Below, piece by piece: positions 61,801 to 64,000 of a stretch of 64,000 bases of DNA. Numbering within the stretch: the stretch's first letter is position 1; each line of letters opens with the position of its first letter. A program made the position numbers and the translations under genes. Below the pieces are notes generated by a model. That model was not told the DNA's origin, did not search any database, and worked only from the letters and a program-made list of their open reading frames with translations. Source of the stretch: HGM04593 sp045657945 (GTDB taxonomy: Bacteria; Bacteroidota; Bacteroidia; Bacteroidales; Bacteroidaceae); assembly GCA_045657945.1 (NCBI GenBank), contig JAZOUB010000039.1, positions 14,298 to 78,297 on the forward strand, in the 5' to 3' direction.

Positions 61801-62920
61801 CCTTGGTTTCGAGATGCAGTTGCCTTCAGGGCTCTGCAACTATACATATTATGGTCGCGGCCCATGGAACAACTACAATGACCGTTGTGATGGTGCTTTC
61901 GTACAGCAGTACAACAGCACTGTTGCTGAGCAATTTGTGGCATTCCCGAAACCGCAGGATATGGCGAACCGCGAGGATGTACGCTGGGCGGCACTTACAG
62001 GTAACGATGGAAACGGTGTGATGTTTGTGGCTACAGAAGGTATGTGTACAAGTGCACTTCCTTGGAATGCCGTTGAGATGACCGAGGCAGGTCATCCACA
62101 CCAGTTGCCGGCATCTTCAAGTACTTGGCTCAATATCGATACCAAGGTGACAGGCCTTGGCGGTGCAAGTTGCGGTCAGGGTTATGCGTTAGAACACCAG
62201 CTCGTAAAGGGCGGCGAGAATATAATGAGTTTCATCATGCGTCCTGTTAAGGCCGGTGACGACTTTGTGGCAAAGGCCGACGTGAAGGCTTCGGGTGTAA
62301 CTCCTGTACTTGTTTCACGCGACCTCCGCGGTATCGTGAAGATGTCTTGCAACAAGCCCGGCTCCGAGATATATTATAAGGTCAATAACAAGGGCAAGGC
62401 TATCAAATATACCGAGCCTGTCGACCTCAATGCAGGCGGTAGCATCACTGTTTGGGAAAAGTCTGCTCCTGACCTCAAGGCTACATATGACTATGAGAAG
62501 ATAACATCGGTGCCTGTGCTTGTAAAGGCCTCTTCAAGTTCAGAACCGGGAAGTGGGCCTGAGAAAATGCTTGACGGTGACCCTTCTACAATATGGCACT
62601 CAATGTACTCGGTTACAGTTGCCAACTATCCTCATTGGATTGAGTTCGACGCAAACTATGAGGTCTCAATCAAGGGTTTCAAGTATATGCCTCGTCAGAA
62701 CGGAAATAACGGCAACGTGAAGGGTTACAAGCTTGAGGTTAGCGTTGATGGTGAGAATTGGTCACAGGTTGCAGAGGGTGTCTTCCCCTACAACGCCGAG
62801 AAACAGACTGTATTGTTCGAGAAGGCTGTAAAGGCACGTTATGTACGCTTTACCGCAACAAGTTCACAGAACGGTCAGGACTTTGCTTCGGGTGCAGAAT
62901 TCGAACTCATAAAGGAATAA
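58865..62920 (+). CDS. Secreted GH2 beta-galactosidase-like enzyme with F5/8-type C-terminal domain
   Basis: 1351 residues with a signal peptide (FVAVLASIAFASSSYAQ). Domains: GH2 sugar-binding (about 75-270), immunoglobulin-like (about 275-405), TIM barrel with acid/base Glu in WSLGNEAGPG (about 543) and nucleophile Glu in FHISEYAHSMGN (about 608), further beta-galactosidase small/C-terminal domains (about 720-1145), a chitobiase-type beta domain (about 1155-1220) and an F5/8C discoidin-like domain (about 1220-1351; ARYVRFTA). It cleaves terminal beta-galactosides or related sugars from glycans outside the cytoplasm. Upstream of a second glycan-degrading gene (88-bp gap). Confidence 0.93.
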   Translation: MKKQIFVAVLASIAFASSSYAQNLKGFAYGDVESPRGYNYVKGQEPGLAEWESPTELSLNKEQPKAWFFTFDNEEAARKVLPENSKYYISLDGTWSFNWVGNPWERPVDFFKPGYDVSGWDKVQVPMNWNVYGLQPDGSQKYGMPIYTNQKVIFHHQVAVGDWKGGVMREPSKEWATYKNRNEVGSYRRTFTVPANWDGREVYINFDGVDSFFYLWINGNYVGFSKNSRNLAAYNITKYLVEGENVVAVEVYRNSDGSFLEAQDMFRLPGIFRTVSLTSTNPVELRDIRVRTDLDAQYKDAVANIEVDVRNLTAKKIKKYQVKVQLYKNALYSDDNEIVEDATMTMPLELLLAGDTKTLKLDMPVADPEKWSAEEPNRYTLVDSLLDKKGNVLETASTYMGFREIEIRETKAEDDELGLAGRYYYLNGKPIKMKGVNRHENNIHTGHYVTREQMEKEVFLMLQGNINHVRNSHYPDAPYWYYLCDKYGIYLEDEANIESHEYYYDKESLSHVPEFLDAHIARVMEMAHATINSPSVCIWSLGNEAGPGENFVKAYDVLKAFDASRPVQYERNNSIVDMGSNQYPSIAATRNDVKGQNPYVKYPFHISEYAHSMGNAGGGLADYWEAIESTNFYIGGAIWDWTDQAFWHYDSIGKSNYYAYGGDFGDRPTDFTFCMNGVMFPDHTPKPEYYEVKKVYQNVGVKMLDNGEVEIFNKRYFNCLCDLDIKFSLWEDGKRIDSYFMPGMKIAPRTAKNVKLKFNKAKFADNKEYFVKVEFLLKKDMPWAKKGYVQMDEQLPLKAAVKSAFIADVANNGTKVTVENDKAAAQTILTGADNAFRIVFDNNKGLFYSVDYAGTTILEGGKSMKMSAFRAPVDNDTWFFNRWFAIGLHNLEDSVLSFTSKKNKDGSVVLQYIVRTQAKHQATCNRLPNSSFEIVESEHEMAPAAFHFISNRIWTVYPDGSVELNSVIVGSEASQIVARLGFEMQLPSGLCNYTYYGRGPWNNYNDRCDGAFVQQYNSTVAEQFVAFPKPQDMANREDVRWAALTGNDGNGVMFVATEGMCTSALPWNAVEMTEAGHPHQLPASSSTWLNIDTKVTGLGGASCGQGYALEHQLVKGGENIMSFIMRPVKAGDDFVAKADVKASGVTPVLVSRDLRGIVKMSCNKPGSEIYYKVNNKGKAIKYTEPVDLNAGGSITVWEKSAPDLKATYDYEKITSVPVLVKASSSSEPGSGPEKMLDGDPSTIWHSMYSVTVANYPHWIEFDANYEVSIKGFKYMPRQNGNNGNVKGYKLEVSVDGENWSQVAEGVFPYNAEKQTVLFEKAVKARYVRFTATSSQNGQDFASGAEFELIKE

Positions 62921-63007
62921 AAATTCTGCAAAACAGCAATATTGACCTTTAATGAGTCTGAATCTGTAAATCCAATTCAAACTATTGAATAACTAACTAT
63001 ATTATTT

Positions 63008-64000
63008 ATGAAAAGGTTAACATTTCTTGTGATCATGCTTGTGATGTCGGTCTTTGCTGCCAAATCACAATCTGATTATTATGTGGTGCACGGTGCCGGT
63101 GAGAAAATCTCACATGCAACGCATTATCCTATTGCGGTAGGTGTTGTTGGTACGCACAGTTCCCAACAAATGGTAAATGACATCGCTTCGGCTCCACGCT
63201 GTGCGGCATACTTCGACAAGACTGCCAATGTCTTCGAGGTTATGCGTGGTGAGAGCATTACACCTCTAATCACTATTAACGGTGACTGGATGCATGGCTA
63301 TGTGTTCGTCGATTGGGACAACAGCAAGCAGTTCGAGGTGAACCTCGAGGGCGATGGGCCTTATACAAAAGGCGAGGGTAACGAACTCATGTGCTGGTCG
63401 CTATATGGCAAGAACACCAATGGTGATACCGGTTGGAACAGCGCAAGCATTTATATGAGCAACGGCAACGTGCTTGCACCCGGTTCATTTACTGTGCCAA
63501 CCGATGTTGAGGAAGGTGCTGTGTTCCGCATGCGCTTTATGGTTGCATGGAACTGTATCGACCCGTCGGGCAACTATGCGAACTTCATCAGTGACGGTGG
63601 CTCAATCATTGACGTTATGCTCAAGGTCAGTGGCGAGGCCGGCGAGGTAGAGGTAAACTATCCTATCGATGAGTATACCGAACCACGTGTGGGTACAACT
63701 CCCGATGAAGCTTCGTGGAATGCAATTCCTGCCGGCTTGAATGCTGCATGGGCCTCACGCGATGTGCATTACAAATTGCATGAGGTGCCCGAGGTAACAC
63801 AGAAGAACTCGGCCGAAATTCATGCGTGGAAGGGTGAGCGTGCCAATATCCAGGCTGTTCTTTACAGCAAGAGCGACCAGGGTATGTTGAAGGTGCGCAT
63901 GACCGAGTGGCAGAAAGCCGGTGCAGCAACAGGTATAAAAGGTGGCGATGCACGCTTTTTGAATTACGTCATCACCGACGACTATGTCTCTTGCGGCAAT
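63008..64000 (+). CDS. DUF4091/GH123-like secreted protein with GEVED-like domain, N-terminal part
   Basis: Start at 63008 (MKRLTFLVIMLVMSVFAAKSQ, signal peptide); the first 331 codons are visible and the gene continues off the right edge. Residues about 22-215 look like a GEVED-type domain (AVFRMRFMVAWNCIDPSGNY, DGGSIIDVMLKVSG). From about 250 the sequence resembles the N-terminal sandwich of DUF4091/GH123 proteins (SAEIHAWKGERANIQAVLYS, LNYVITDDYVS). GH123 enzymes remove beta-N-acetylgalactosamine, consistent with the GH2 galactosidase upstream and a glycan-degradation locus. Confidence 0.75.
   Translation, partial: MKRLTFLVIMLVMSVFAAKSQSDYYVVHGAGEKISHATHYPIAVGVVGTHSSQQMVNDIASAPRCAAYFDKTANVFEVMRGESITPLITINGDWMHGYVFVDWDNSKQFEVNLEGDGPYTKGEGNELMCWSLYGKNTNGDTGWNSASIYMSNGNVLAPGSFTVPTDVEEGAVFRMRFMVAWNCIDPSGNYANFISDGGSIIDVMLKVSGEAGEVEVNYPIDEYTEPRVGTTPDEASWNAIPAGLNAAWASRDVHYKLHEVPEVTQKNSAEIHAWKGERANIQAVLYSKSDQGMLKVRMTEWQKAGAATGIKGGDARFLNYVITDDYVSCGN

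Overview
The window is chromosomal DNA from a member of the Bacteroidales (Bacteroidaceae/Prevotellaceae-like). The evidence is the recurrent TTTG-N19-TAnnTTTG promoters typical of this phylum, abundant SusC-like/TonB and DUF-type lipoproteins, a long-form LysS with C-terminal extension, carboxynorspermidine decarboxylase, an FISUMP domain protein and a histone H1-like small protein. No tRNA, 5S/16S/23S rRNA, phage, insertion-sequence transposase, integrase or CRISPR-cas locus was recognised.

Layout. 1-4.75 kb: a minus-strand operon (KpsF-type isomerase, CMP-sugar synthetase-like protein, LicD transferase, a TagD-type cytidylyltransferase fused to a Gfo/Idh oxidoreductase, an SDR reductase, a SIMPL protein) that looks like a cell-surface CDP-alditol/CMP-sugar decoration pathway. 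4.9-6.5 kb: ilvA-ridA. 6.8-9.1 kb: two tandem outer-membrane protein paralogues and a beta-propeller lipoprotein whose signal peptide is out of frame at a G8 tract. 9.3-14.9 kb: TonB-dependent receptor plus two surface lipoproteins. 15.1-17.4 kb: ilvC with a leader that resembles a transcription attenuator, divergent from a secreted endonuclease/phosphatase. 17.7-22.0 kb: superoxide dismutase, UvrD-type helicase, nspC.

22.3-25.0 kb and 53.2-55.5 kb hold two copies of an unusual module: a 378-residue cytidylyltransferase/GHMP-kinase fusion followed by an NTP_transf_5 nucleotidyltransferase. The first copy carries an extra small acidic protein. The second lies downstream of a Wzc-like tyrosine kinase. 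This duplicated module is the best candidate for an undescribed nucleotide-activation pathway, probably for a surface polysaccharide.

25.1-36.8 kb: housekeeping minus-strand runs (comF-like, recX, prmC, a HAD hydrolase; then valS, a coiled-coil protein, a UDP-glucuronate decarboxylase-like enzyme, lysS, gpsA, pgi in one closely packed string). 37.0-45.8 kb: mazG, a TonB/FISUMP chimera, an ECF sigma factor with a putative anti-sigma partner and an effector, rnz, rpsA, marC. 45.8-50.4 kb: apbE with DUF6048/DUF6452 proteins, a GT2 glycosyltransferase, DUF4199 and a sugar-nucleotidyltransferase whose 3' end lies in a 127-bp tandem repeat. 50.9-53.1 kb: a DUF6359 secreted protein, a MITE-like inverted-repeat element and a probable SRP RNA with a good promoter. 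55.5-58.5 kb: the tyrosine kinase and a histone H1-like gene. 58.9-64.0 kb: a secreted GH2 beta-galactosidase-like enzyme and the start of a DUF4091/GH123-like protein, which suggests a glycan-utilisation locus continuing past the right edge.

All family assignments come from reading motifs by eye; no database search was possible.
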